Shown here piece by piece: positions 34,401-46,400 of a DNA stretch of 64,000 nt. The position numbers and the translations under genes are program-made. The notes under the pieces are model-generated. The model had not been told where the DNA came from and ran no database searches. It saw nothing but the letters and a program-made list of their open reading frames with translations. Source of the DNA: Actinoallomurus bryophytorum (GTDB taxonomy: Bacteria; Actinomycetota; Actinomycetes; Streptosporangiales; Streptosporangiaceae); the NCBI RefSeq assembly GCF_006716425.1, contig NZ_VFOZ01000001.1:2852001-2916000 (forward strand), read 5' to 3'. Position 1 is the first letter of the stretch, and each line of letters opens with the position of its first letter.

Positions 34401-37400
34401 GGGCCATCCGCGACACCGCGGGGTCGGTCGCCGCGACCCGTCCCATGGCGTGCTCGTACGCGGCACGCGTCGCGGGCCAGGAGCCACGTGCGTACACGTG
34501 TCCGTGCGTCACCGGCAGCACGGGAGCGCCGTCGGCGTGTGGTGCGCTCGCCGCCCGCTGCGGCCAGGCCGGTGGTCTGGGCAGCGCCGGCGCCGTCTCC
34601 TCCAGGCCGCTCGGGGCGACCGTCGCCGGGCCACGGGCCGACTCCTCGTCCCAGGTGAGCCTCCGCGCGATCTCGGAGAAATACTCGTCGGTGCCCTCGG
34701 CAGGCCGGGAGACCGGTGCGGGTTCGCCGTCACCGCGCAGGTGGGGCGGGGTCAGCTCGGCGTGCAGGCGCGGGTTCAGGGTGCGGTCGCGCGGGGTGAA
34801 CTCGGTGTCGATCCAGGTGTGGAGGTCCCTCGCCTCGCCGGTCAGGACGTGCTCCGGCACCGCGAAGCCCTGGTCGCCGAGGCCGGCCGTGTGCCAGGCC
34901 CGCACCATGTCGGACAGCGGCCGGGACACCGTCGCGGCCCAGGCCATCGCCGCCTGGAAGAACAGCCGGCTCTCCTCGGGGCCGAGACCGAGTCCTCCGT
35001 AGACCCGGAACATCCACTCGGTCTGGTCGAGGTCCGAAGGAGGCTCCTCCACCATCTCGATCAGCGTGTCGTGGTAGTGGTGAACCGCCTGGTGGAACGC
35101 CGTCATGACCTCGTGCAGGCTCCACTCCGAGCGCTCGCCGAGCAGCCGCTCCAGCTCCTCGGCCGGGTATGTGGAGAAGCCGGTCGCGGCCTCCTCCGCC
35201 CCCAGGTGCGGGGCGAGAGTGGTGTACAGACGGTGAGCGGCCTCCCGGGCGGCCCGGACCACCTCCGGGTCCGCCGCCGGCACCCGGCCCACGGCGCGTT
35301 CGTAGGCGCCGTGGGCCGAGGCCAGGGAGTGGACGGAGGACATGAGCGCGTCGGCCGGCTCGTCCCGCATCGGCTCGAAGGACAACCGCCGCAGGAGCTC
35401 CTCGTGATACGCGACGACCTCGTCGCGGCCCTGCTCGCCGCCGCCGACGGCGCGTTCGGAGGGTGCCGGGTCGGTGGACAGCTCCATGGCGTGCGGAGCG
35501 GCGCTCTCGGCCAGCGGGATGTGCACCGCGGGTCCGCGTTCGGATCCGGCCGGCGCGAGGTACAGGCCCGACGGCCCGGCGACGAGGGTGTACGGCGCGA
35601 TCTCCGCCGGCTCACGCGGCGCGTCACGCAGTTGCTCCGCGTTGTCGGCCTGGCCGATCCAGCCGCTGTCGGCCCGCAGGAAGGCACCGCTCGGCTCGTG
35701 GAAGAAGTCGTCGCCGAACCGCCGCCAGCCGTCCGGCGAGAGCGTCCGCCCGTCGGGGAGTCTGATAGAGCCCAGCTCGCTGACCGCGTAGGTCGCCGGC
35801 GCGGAGTGGGACTCCAGGGCACGCGAGAAGGTGAACCACTGCTCCGCCGACTTGCCCGCCGCCGGCACCGGCACCTCATGGGCCGGCACGGTCGTGACGT
35901 CGCCGAAACGACGGACTCCGACCGTCAGCTCCCGCCCGATCGGCCAGCTCGCCGCCAGCGGGTCGACCCCGGTGTCCCGCGACCCGCCGCGCAGGCCGCC
36001 CACGCGGTTGAGCTCGATCTCCCTCGCCTCGACGCCGTCGGCCAGGTGCCACTGGGCCGCCTGGTCGGCCGGCCGGAGGACGCCGCCGCCTGGCAGGTAG
36101 GTCACCCAGGACGTCGGCCGGCCCTGCGCGTCCAGCGGAAGCCAGAACGTCGCCGGCGCGCCGCCGTGCCCGGGCTCCAGCGCCAGCGGGGCGGTGTGGA
36201 TCCGGACGTCGTGCAGGTCGGCGAGCAGCCGCAGCCCGAGCACCGTCGCCTCGGAGTGCTCCTCCGAGGCGAGGATCAGCAGGTCGGTGGCGCCGAGTTC
36301 GCCCAGCCGCGGCATGACGTCCGCCGCGAAGCCCTCCGGCGTGCCGATCCGGCTCAGGTCACCGGCGTAGACGAACGTCCGGCTCGGGTTCGCCAGCGGC
36401 AGGGCTCCCGTGGCCATGAGCAGCTCGCCCTGAGGGCCGAGGCGCCAGGCCACGAACGTCTGCGGCAGGTGGGTGAGCAGCCGTTCCCACCGCGCCCACT
36501 CTCTGTCGCTGAGGTCGGCACGGCCGAAGACGAGGTTGCCGTCGCGGACGATGTCGCGGGTCCGCACCTCGTCCGGGTCCCGGAGTTCCTCGTGGGCAGG
36601 CTCGTGGTGGTGGGCGAAGACTCCGGTCTCCGTGTCGACGGTCCCGGCGTGTACGGCGGGGGTCTCGAGCGTCAGCTCGACGCGCGGCTCGCCGGTGGAC
36701 GGGTCGGTTACGACGCGGACGTCGGCGACCTGGTGCTCCTCGGTGTCCAGGGCGTAGTACAGCTCGCCCTGACCGGACGCCCGCCCGAACGTTCCCGTGG
36801 CATGGACGATCTCGCTGACGCTCGTCAGGACCACCCGGCCGGGCCCCGGGCCGCGCTGGACCTGCGCCAGGGCCTCCTCGGCCGATCCCCAGACGCGCCA
36901 GATGCCGGGAGCCGGGAGCTTCTCGCCGGCCGCCGGATCGGCCGTACCCGTACCCGTGTGCCACCACGCGGCCCACACCGTCCGCTGCTCCTGCGGGAGC
37001 CGTACGACCGCCCGGCGGGCCATCGTCCAGTGCAGGTCGGCCACGGGGTCCGTGCCCTCGGGCGGCAGATGGGGCAGGGCCAGCAGAGCGGCGGCGCCCC
37101 GTGAGGTGAGCCCCGCCTCTTCGGCGGCGGCCCCGAACTCGGCGGGGAGGGTCCCGCTCAGCCGGTCGTAGGCGAGAAGGTGGGGCGGCGTCAGCTCGGC
37201 CGCGTTCTCCGGGTTCGCGGCGTTCTCGATGAGGTCGAAACCGTTGTCGAGCCAGCCGGCCAGCTCCGACGCCTCGGTCGCCAGCGCGTGGCGTACGGGC
37301 TCGCCGCCGTAGCCGGCCCGGTGCCAGGCGAGCACGATGTCGTACACAGGCTCGCCCATGGGCACCCGCCAGGCGATCATCGCCGCGAGGAAGTCCATGC

Positions 37401-40400
37401 CGTCAGAGGCGGGGTTCAGGTCGGCGTGGACGGCGAACATCTTCTCGACGTGGCCGAGGGGAGCCTCCGCCAGGCGATAGCCGCTCGCCTCCATGCGCTG
37501 CCGCCACCAGGCCCTGCGCGGTCCGGGGTCGTGGGGCCCGATCCGGTCGATCCTCGTGCCGTACCGCTGGGCCGCCGTCTCCTCGAACAGCCTCATCGTC
37601 TCGGCCAGGTTCCGCCCCGAGCCGTCGGCGCCGAGCCGGCCGACCGCGTTCTGGGCGGCGGCGTGGGTGTCCTCGTAGCTCGCGAGCAGCGTCGCGACGG
37701 CCTCGTCGTAACGGGCACGCGCCTCCGGCGACGTCTCGCGGTAGAGAAGGTCGAGGGGTGCGGGCGCCGCCGCGGGAAGGGGTTCGCCCGGCGCCGGGGC
37801 CTGCGCCCGTAGCGCCGCGATCGCCTCTTCGAACTGCTCGATGTCCTCGGGGGTGGGGCGGTACAGCCGCTCGGCCCGCGGATAGAGCTTCAGCGCCAGG
37901 CTCGTGACGCTCTTATGCAGTTCTCGCGACTTGACCGCATTGACCTGTGGCTTCCCGACGGCACGCGCCTCCACCACGACCTTGCCAAGCGTGCCGCCGC
38001 TGGTGTCGAGCCGGTTCACCGTGGTGAGGTCGAGGAACGCGTCCAGGCGGACGCTCAGGTCGCCGGTGACCCCGGCGACCAGGTAGTCCTTGACACTGAC
38101 CGGTTTGTGGTTCGCGACGAGACTCAGCAGATCGCCGTTCGGGACCTCCGCTCCCTGCTGCTGGGCGAAGTGGTCGTAGTAATCCGGGACCCGGGTCAGA
38201 TACGACATCTCGAACGCGTCCAGGAACGCCTCCCGGTCGGCGCTCAGGAAGGCGCGGGCGCGCTCCGGCAGGTCACGGAAGCCGAGGCCGGGGTCGCGGC
38301 GGATCAGGGCGTTGGCGTTGGACTTCTCGTTGCCGGTCCGGATGAAGCCGGTGAGCCGCGCGGCGGTGTGAAGGTAGAGCTTGGCCGCCTGGAGCCGGAG
38401 TTCCTGCACCGCGACGTCGTTGATGTCCAGCCACGGGTACAGGTCCCTGGGGTTCTCGGCCATGTGGCCCAGGTGGTCCCAGGACAGGAAGCGCGCGGCG
38501 ATGTAGTCGCCGAAGTCCAGCGCGTCGGTCAGGTGGAGGTTGGCGAGGGAACCGACGCTCTCGTCCCGCCAGCTCTGCTCGACGAGACCGCTGAGGAACG
38601 AGTGGCCCACCGCGGGCGGCACGCCGATGTTGAGATGGTCGTGGGAGCCCGCCGGAGCACCGATCGGCCGCGGCCCGATCAGCCAGCCCTTCCCCTCCTC
38701 GGTGATCCTCCAGTCCTTGGGGAGGGTGTGTTCGAGCGCGCGGTTGGACGGCCCGGCGGATCCGGTGGATCCGCCGGATACCCGGTCGATCGCACTCTCA
38801 AGTCTCGCCTCGGCCTCGAAGGCCACATCCGGATCGGCGTACTCGGTCTCCTGCGGAAGGTCCCGCAGCACTCCGAAGATCACTTCGGGGACCATGATGA
38901 TCCGCACGGCCGGCTTCGACCCGCCGGCGGGCAGGCCCGCCGGAGCCGTCTCCGCGAGGGCGGCGACGGCGTCGTCCTCGGAGACGAAGGAGCGCCCGTC
39001 CGGTATCTGGAAGACCTTCTTGGTCTCCACGGTCAGCGCGGCGCCGTCCGGGCCCTCCGCCAGCACGACGTTCCGCAGCGGTTTGGTCGCCGTCCAGTTC
39101 GCGGGCGGCGAGAGGGTGGCCCAGTACTCTTTCTCCTTGCCCGAGCCCTGGCCGCGCATGCGGACCGGCTCGCCGCCGTTGAGGTAGGTCCGCGCGATCT
39201 CCCCACCGGCCTGCCCGAGCGTGCGCCGGAACGAGGAGTCCAGCCGCTCGTACCGCTCGGCCAGCTCCGCCCGCAGACTCGCCGCCTCCTGACCCGTCAC
39301 CGGCCGGTCGGGGGCCGTCTCCGCCAGCTCCCGCTGTACCGCGTCCCACAGCGTCTCGGTCGCCGCGTCGTCCAGGAGCGGCCGTTCGCCGCGCGGGGGC
39401 GGGGTGAGGGCGCGCGGTTCGGTGACGGGGTCGGTGCCGGGCTCGGTCAGCGACGTCTCGGCCGTCTCGGTGACGGGCGGCGTCTCGACGGGCGGCTCCG
39501 GCTCGGTGAGCGTCCGTTCCCCGGCGGCCTCCGTACGGCCGGCCGAGAACGCGTCGTCGGTGCCCGCCTCGTGCTCGGACCAGGTCGTGGACAGGTCCCG
39601 CGGCGCCAGCAGGACGCGGACGTCCTCGAACGCCTCCTCGCGGAACGTCTCGCCGGTCCGGTTCAGCCATGCCTCGTCGTCCGAACGGTGGCCCTCGCTC
39701 AGGCCGTGGAACGAGCGGCCCATGCCCCTCAGGGCGTCCGAGGCCGTCGCCTCGAAGTCGAGGTGGGCGGGCAGTTCGGCGGTGAGCCGCTCCATCCGCT
39801 CGTCCCACACCTCCACCCGGCCGCCCAGGTCCTCCGGCCTGCGCGCGGCGGAACCGAAGACCTCGTCGTAGGCGCCGAGCGCGCGCTCCACGAGGCCCGA
39901 CTGCGCCCGTGTGAGGCCGTCCCCGGACGGCATCCGGTCCGGAGGCCGGCGCGCGGTCTCGTCGCGGAAGATCTGCTCGGTCCTGGCGCTCACGCTCTGG
40001 CGCCCCGCCTCCACGCCGAACCACACGTGCATCCGGTCCGTGCCGACGGTCTCGTCGTACCAGGTGCGCCACTCTTCGAGCCGCTCGGCCAGGGGGCGTT
40101 CCTGCTCGCCCGTGAACAGCTCGCCGAACCGGTCGTTGACCGAGCGCCCGATGGCGGTCTGCATCGACGAGCGCGTCCCCTGGGCCAGCGCGGTGCTGTA
40201 CTGGAGGCCGAACCGCTCGCGGAACCCCTCGCTCAGCCGCGGGTCGGCCTCCCACGAGGTGTACCTGGTCTCGAAGTCCTCCACGACGCGGCTCAGCGCG
40301 CCCTCACGCGCGGTCTGCTCCGCGAGACGGGACGGCAGCGCGCCGACCTTCTTCGCGAACGTCTCCTGCCATCGCGCCTCGTGCTCCGGGGTGACCTCCT

Positions 40401-43400
40401 CACCGCGCGGGAAGTGCTCGTCGAATGCGGTCTCCAGCTCCTTCAGGTTGTCGGTCAGCACCTGCCGGAGCCCCGCCTCGGACGGGTTGCCCTCGCGTGC
40501 GGTGAAACCCTCCAGGAGAGCGCCGTCCTCCTCGGAGAGGTGGCTCTTGTACGAGGTCGCCGTGTCCTTGAGGATCTCGGCGAAACGCTCCTGTTCGGGG
40601 ACCAGGCGCGCCCGGCGGTCGACGTCCACCCGCATGTCGTCGAGCAGCTCGGTCAACCGGGTCTCGGCCGTACGACGGGTCGCCGCGATGTTCTCGTGGA
40701 TGTCGGAGGACTGCGTGAAGATCTCCCGTACGGCGTCGTCCCAGCGCCGAGTGAACTCCGTGCGCTCGGCCTCGTACGCATCGTCCGGGACGGGCCGGGT
40801 CAGCCCCTGTCCGGAACCCTCCTCCTGGAAGTCGGCCCGGCGGTGCCAGGCGTCGACCCGCCACTGCTCGAATGCGCGATGACCGCGGAAGATCGCGATC
40901 TGCCGGGCGGCCTCCAGATCCAGCTCGGCGGGGAGCTCGTCGATGAGTTCCTGCCGGTCCCGGTCGCCGGCCAGGAGCCGGCGCTCGAACTCCCGGCCCA
41001 TCCGCTCCTTGATCTCGTTGAAGGACGGGTCGTTCCGCGCCTCGGGGTGCTCCCGCGCCCAGGACTCGACGGTCTCCTCGAAGGCCGCCCGTTCCTCCGG
41101 GGTCACCTCGAACTCGGCGAATTCCGCGAGCTCGGCGTCGCGCTGGGCGAACAGTTCCTTGTACCTGCCGTGCTGCCGCGTCTCCGCCGCCCACAGCGCG
41201 TGGACGCGCCAGTCACCGGGCGCGATCCCCTCCGGGGCGGGGACGAACTCCCGGCCGCTGCTCTCGGCCTCCCGGATGGCGGTGTCGGTGAGCTGTTCGT
41301 CGACGTACTTCTGGCGGATCTCCTCGATCCGCCCGTTCGCCCACTCGACCGTCTCACGGGACCTGAGCCGCGCCTGACCGGTCACCTGGCCGGCCGAGAC
41401 GCGCGCGAACTCCTGCCGGGCGAGGTCCCGGTTGTGGGCGACCTCCTCCAGGGCGGTGAGCCGGCGTTCGTAGTCCGCTTCCAGGCGGGACCTCAGCTGC
41501 GTGTCGAACGGCCGGGCACGCGCCAGTTCCATCGTCTGCCGGGTGAGCTCGGTCTGCTCGTCCCGGTACCAGGACTGGGTCTCGGGCGCCCATTCGCGGT
41601 CCGGGCCGTGGCTCTCCGCCGCCTGCTCCAGGCGGCGGCCGAGTTCGGCGATCGGCCTGGCCTGGGCGTTCAGCCGCAGCGCCTCGTGCCGGACGCTCTC
41701 GGTGAGCTGGGCCGCCTCCGGCGCCGCCTGGTCCGTGAGCGCCGCCTGCTCCTCGGTGTAGCGCGTGCGGAGCCGGGTGAGCTCCTCCTCGTGCCAGCGG
41801 CGCGTCGCGTTGTCCCACTCGTGCGTGCCCCGGCCCAGGTCGAGGCGGCCCTCGGGCCCGTCGACGGCGAGCGCCGCCTCGAACGCGCGGTTCGCGGCGG
41901 CCCGCTGCCGCCACTCCGTACGGGCCTGTACGTACTCCCCGCGCAGCTCCTCGACCAGGCGGGCCCGTTCGGCGTCGCCCCGCGCGGAGCCGGTCAGCTC
42001 ACGGACGAAGCGTTCCCGCAGCGCCACCACGCGGGGGTCGTCGCGGAAGCCGGCGTCCCGCTCCCCGAACAGCGTCCGCCGGGTGCGGATCACCTCACGG
42101 TCGAACACCTCGTGCGCGTCGGCGACCGTGTGGGCCTCGTCCAGCCACCGGGTGAGCTCCTCACCCAGGGCGGTCCGGCGGCCGGGATCGGCGGCCCATC
42201 GCTCGGCGAACCGCCGGCGCAGCGCCCCGACGCCGGAGGCGGGAAGGCGGGCGGCGTCACGCGGGTGGTCGGCCACCTGCCGTTCGAACGCGACGTACGC
42301 CTCGTCGCGCTGGGCGATCTCGGCGCGCAGCCCGTCGAGCTCCTCCCTCATGCGGCTCTCCGCCTCGACCATCCTGGTCGAGCGGGGCGCGGGAGGAGGC
42401 TCGGTCACGGTCTCGATCTCGGGCACGGACACGTGCACGGTTTCGAGGAGCGCCGTCTCGACCGGCTCTCCCTCGTCCGGGACGTCCTCGACGTACGCCC
42501 GGCGGTTCTCGGAGTCGCGCGGCGGCCCCTCGGAGACGGTCGAGGGACGCGAGCTCTCCTCCGTCTCCGGCAGACGCCCGTGCTCCTCGGCCGGAGCGCG
42601 GGTGACGTCCAGCTTCCCGAAGTCCAGGGTCCATTCGGGGTCCTCACCCGACCGCTGGTACACCGCGTCCCGCGCCGACACCCGCGCACGCAGCGCGGCG
42701 AGATCGGAGCGCGCCGTGCCGAGCAGCGCCGTCTGCTCATCCGGGGTCATCACCCGGTCCCAGCCGTCGGCCAGGCCCTGCCGGAGCGCCTTGAGCCCCT
42801 CCTCGTACTCCTGCCGCGCGCGGAGGGAGGTCAGGGACGGATGACCGGTGTCGTAGTCCGTCTCGGCCCGCGCGCGCAGACCCGCCACCCGCGTCGCGTC
42901 GACCTGGGCGCGGAAGTTCGTCCAGGTCTCCCGCAGCGTGGTGCCGAAGACGTCGCCCTGGGTCCGCTCCTGCTCCAGCATGGCGGGAAGGTCGCGCGCC
43001 ACTCCGTGGGCCTGGTGGAAGATCTCCGCCGACTCCGCCCGGAAGTCCTTCGACGTCTCCTCGAACGTCTGGTCCGTCATGGCGTACCGGCGACGGGCGC
43101 GGCCGGTGAGCTCGCTCACCTCGCTGGTCAGCTCGTGGAACCGCTCCCCGCTCTCGGCGAGCACGCGGTCGAGGTGCGCCTCGAAGGCCAGCCGGTCCTG
43201 CAGGGAGGCCCGGTACGGCTGGAAGTACTCCCGATCGAAGGCGGCCTCGCGCCGCGCCAGCTCGGCACGGGAGAAGACGCCGGTCTCAGGGCGCCCTACC
43301 ACCGCCTTGTGCGCCTCGGTCATCGCCGCGTGGAAGTCCGTGCCGACCCGTTCGACGTGCTCGGCCGGGCCGACCAGGCCCGACAGCGCCTGGTCGGCCC

Positions 43401-46400
43401 GGCGCAGCACCGCGGTACGGGAGGCGTGCTCGTCGAACCGCGCGGCGATTCCCTCGTTCAGCCGTTCGTAAGCGGCGGTCAGCTCGGCGACGTGCTCGCC
43501 CCATTCGTCCGCGGTCAGCTCCGAGGCGTCACGGCCACCGAGGAGCCGCGTGTCCTCCGCGCGCAGGTCGTCGCGCAGCTCCGCCAGCACCGCGTCGTGA
43601 TCGAGATCGCCGCTCCGCTCCGGCCCGGCCTGCTCACGCCAGACGCTCTCCTGGCGCTCCATCTCGTCGCCCGCGCGGGTCAGCAGAGCGGTCTCGGCGG
43701 CCTTGGCGCGCAGCCGGCCCGCCCAGCGGTCGTCCAGGTCGCGCAGTTCGTCGGTCAGCTCGGAGCGCCGGCCCTCCCAGTCCTGGTGAGTTAGCGTCCG
43801 TGTCTCCTCGCCGCCCGGCAGGGTCCGCGTACGGGCCGCGAACTCCGCGTCGTAGTTCGCGCGCAGAGTGCGGGCGTCGGCGGAGGCATGGTCCAGGCCC
43901 GCCTGGTCAAGGAGGCGGCCGAAGGTCAGGTCCGCCTCGCGCTCGAGCTCCGTGCGGGTGCGCAGGCCCCGTGTCAGCTCGTTGATCCGCGCGTTCGCCT
44001 CAGTGTGGAACCGGTCCCACACGCTCGGGTCGACCCGCTCTCCCCGCATGCCGAGCCGGTCCGCGATCCCGCGTACGTCCGACTCGACCTCGGCGAGGAA
44101 GCGGGTTCGCGACCGCGCCTCGGCGGACGGAGCGAAGCGCTCGCCGAGGTCGCTCGCGTCGAACGCGGTCTCGGCGCTCGCCCGTGCCAGGCGGACCGCG
44201 GCCTCCAGCTCCAGCTCGTCGGGCAACCCGTCGGCCAGGTCCTGGAAGCGGCGCTCGAACTGCTGCCGGGAGAGCGTGCCGTCCAGGTGCTGCTCGTACA
44301 GCGGCCGCCAGCGGGCGTCGAATCGCTCCCGCACGTCGTCGGTCCATGGCCGCGACCCGTCGGTGTCGATCCGGGCCTGCTCTCGTACCATCCGGTCGGC
44401 CACTACGGAGACGTCCAGGTCGTGGTCGAACTCCGACAGCCGGGACTCCAGTGCCCTGGCCAGTCGCGTGGTGACGGCCGGGTCGTTCGGCTGCTCGACC
44501 TCGGCGTGGACCGCACGGTAGCCGTCGGCGACCGGGCCGACGAGATGGTCCGGGACGCCGGCCCCGCGGGCCAGCGCCTCCGGCTCGAAGCGCGTGTCCG
44601 GCCGTAGCAGTGTCTCGGCCGTCCGGTCCGGCGACCCGGCGTAGCCGGTGTCCGCGAACACCGTCTCCAGCTTGGTGCGCAGCCGCTGGGACAGGGGCTG
44701 CCGTTCGGGCGCGTGGTCCTGGCCGCCCGGACCACGCAGGCTCGCCTCGTGCTCGCCTACGGCGGCGTGGTACGCCGAGACGACGGGTCCGCGCAGGTGC
44801 TCGGGCAGGTCCGTCCCGCGGACGCGCGCCATCGGATCGGGCCTTGGCCCCTCTGGGGGAACACCGTGCGTACTGGACGCCAGGTGCGCTGCGACCGCGC
44901 CGTCGACGTACCGGTCGGCCTCCTGCTGCCGCCAGTACCGGCGGTCTTCGTTCTCCAGCCGCTCGGTGTAGCGCCTGACCTGTGCGTCCTGGCCGTTCCG
45001 CAGCTGCTGGTGGATGACGTGGTCGGCGGAGTCGAAAACGAAGTTCGGCGTGACGTTCTCATGCTCGGACACCAGGTGCACGGGCGGGATCGGGTCGTGC
45101 CCCAGCGGCGTGGTGTCGTGCGACGGCGGGCCGTGTGACGTGGTGTCGTGTGAGGTGGTGTCGGGCGGCGGATTCTGCGACAGGGTGTCGTGCGGGGCCG
45201 GGGGAGCCTCGTGTTCGACGTCCGGGGGCGGCATGGACTCGGCCGGCCGGGTCACCGGGGGCGGAGGCGTGGAGGACGTGACCGGCGGCCGCTCCACGAG
45301 CGGTATCCCGTTCTCGTCCAGGAGCGGCGGGACGTTCTCGCGGATCAGCGGCCCGCCCTCCGTGCCCACCGCGGGCCGGGTCGTGGAGAGCGGGCCGGGA
45401 GGCGGGGTCATGCGCGGCGGGACCGGTGGCGGCTCCACGAGCGGTACACCGTTCTCGTCCACCAGCGGCGGGACCTCGGTGAACGAAGAATCGAGCGGTG
45501 GGGGGTTCCCGCGGAGCACCGCGGCCGGGTTCTCCAGGCCGGGGTCGGTGAACTGCCCGTCCTCCAACGTCTCCCGCGGCAGCGGTTCCGTGAGGTTCGG
45601 CCCGGTCCGCTGGGGGCCACCGCCCCGTGGCCCGTTGAGACCGGGGGGAGGCTGCCTCGGCGGCGGCGAGGCGATCGTCTTCTGCGGAGGGGACGTGTCG
45701 ATGTTCCTGCTGCCGCCAGGGCCGTCGGGATCGTCACCCGGACGCCGGCCCGGCGGGTCGGCCAGCAGGTCGGGCTTGTCCAGCGTCCGGATGAGGTCCG
45801 GGTTGATGTCCAGCTTCGACATGCGGTACTTGATGCCGCCGAGCTTGGCGCCCCGCACGGCCGCGCCGAAGGCGATACCGCCGATACCGCCGCCGACGAA
45901 CATCATCGGCAGGACCTGCCAGTGGCCGTCGATGAGCCCCTGGGTGAAGGTGCCGGCGATCGCGCCGCCGCCACCCATCTTGATGAAGTCGCCGCCGATG
46001 TTCGTCAGCTCGGTGAGGAACGGCTTTTCCAGGTTCTTGACGTTGTTGAGGATCACCTTGTCGAAGACGCCCCCGATCCCCCGGATTCCGAGGTCGGCGA
46101 GCGCGCCGCCGAGTGCGCCCTCGCCGACCCACTTCCAGTTGATGTGGGGACCCTGCGGGTCGCCGTCGATCGCGCTCGCGATCAGGCTCGCCGCCATCAT
46201 CAACAACGCGCCGATGGCCGCCTGGATCGCCGTCGGCATGACGAACTTCACCAACGAGAGCAGCCCACGCATGATCGTCATGAGACCCAGACGCGTGGTC
46301 TCCTGGGCGATCGCCTCCTCACCGAGCGAGCCACCGCCGGTGAAGGCGGCCAGCGCCGCCATGATCGCGAGCTGCACCATCAGCGCGATGAGCATCGAGA

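Noticed and set aside
37915-43794. A plus-strand open frame of 1,959 codons antisense to the giant gene
   Set aside because: It is a mirror of the codon bias of the minus-strand gene: Leu/Arg/Gly/Val-rich with no domain motif and no ribosome site. Similar long plus-strand frames at 4279-8130 and 26686-31323 were rejected for the same reason.
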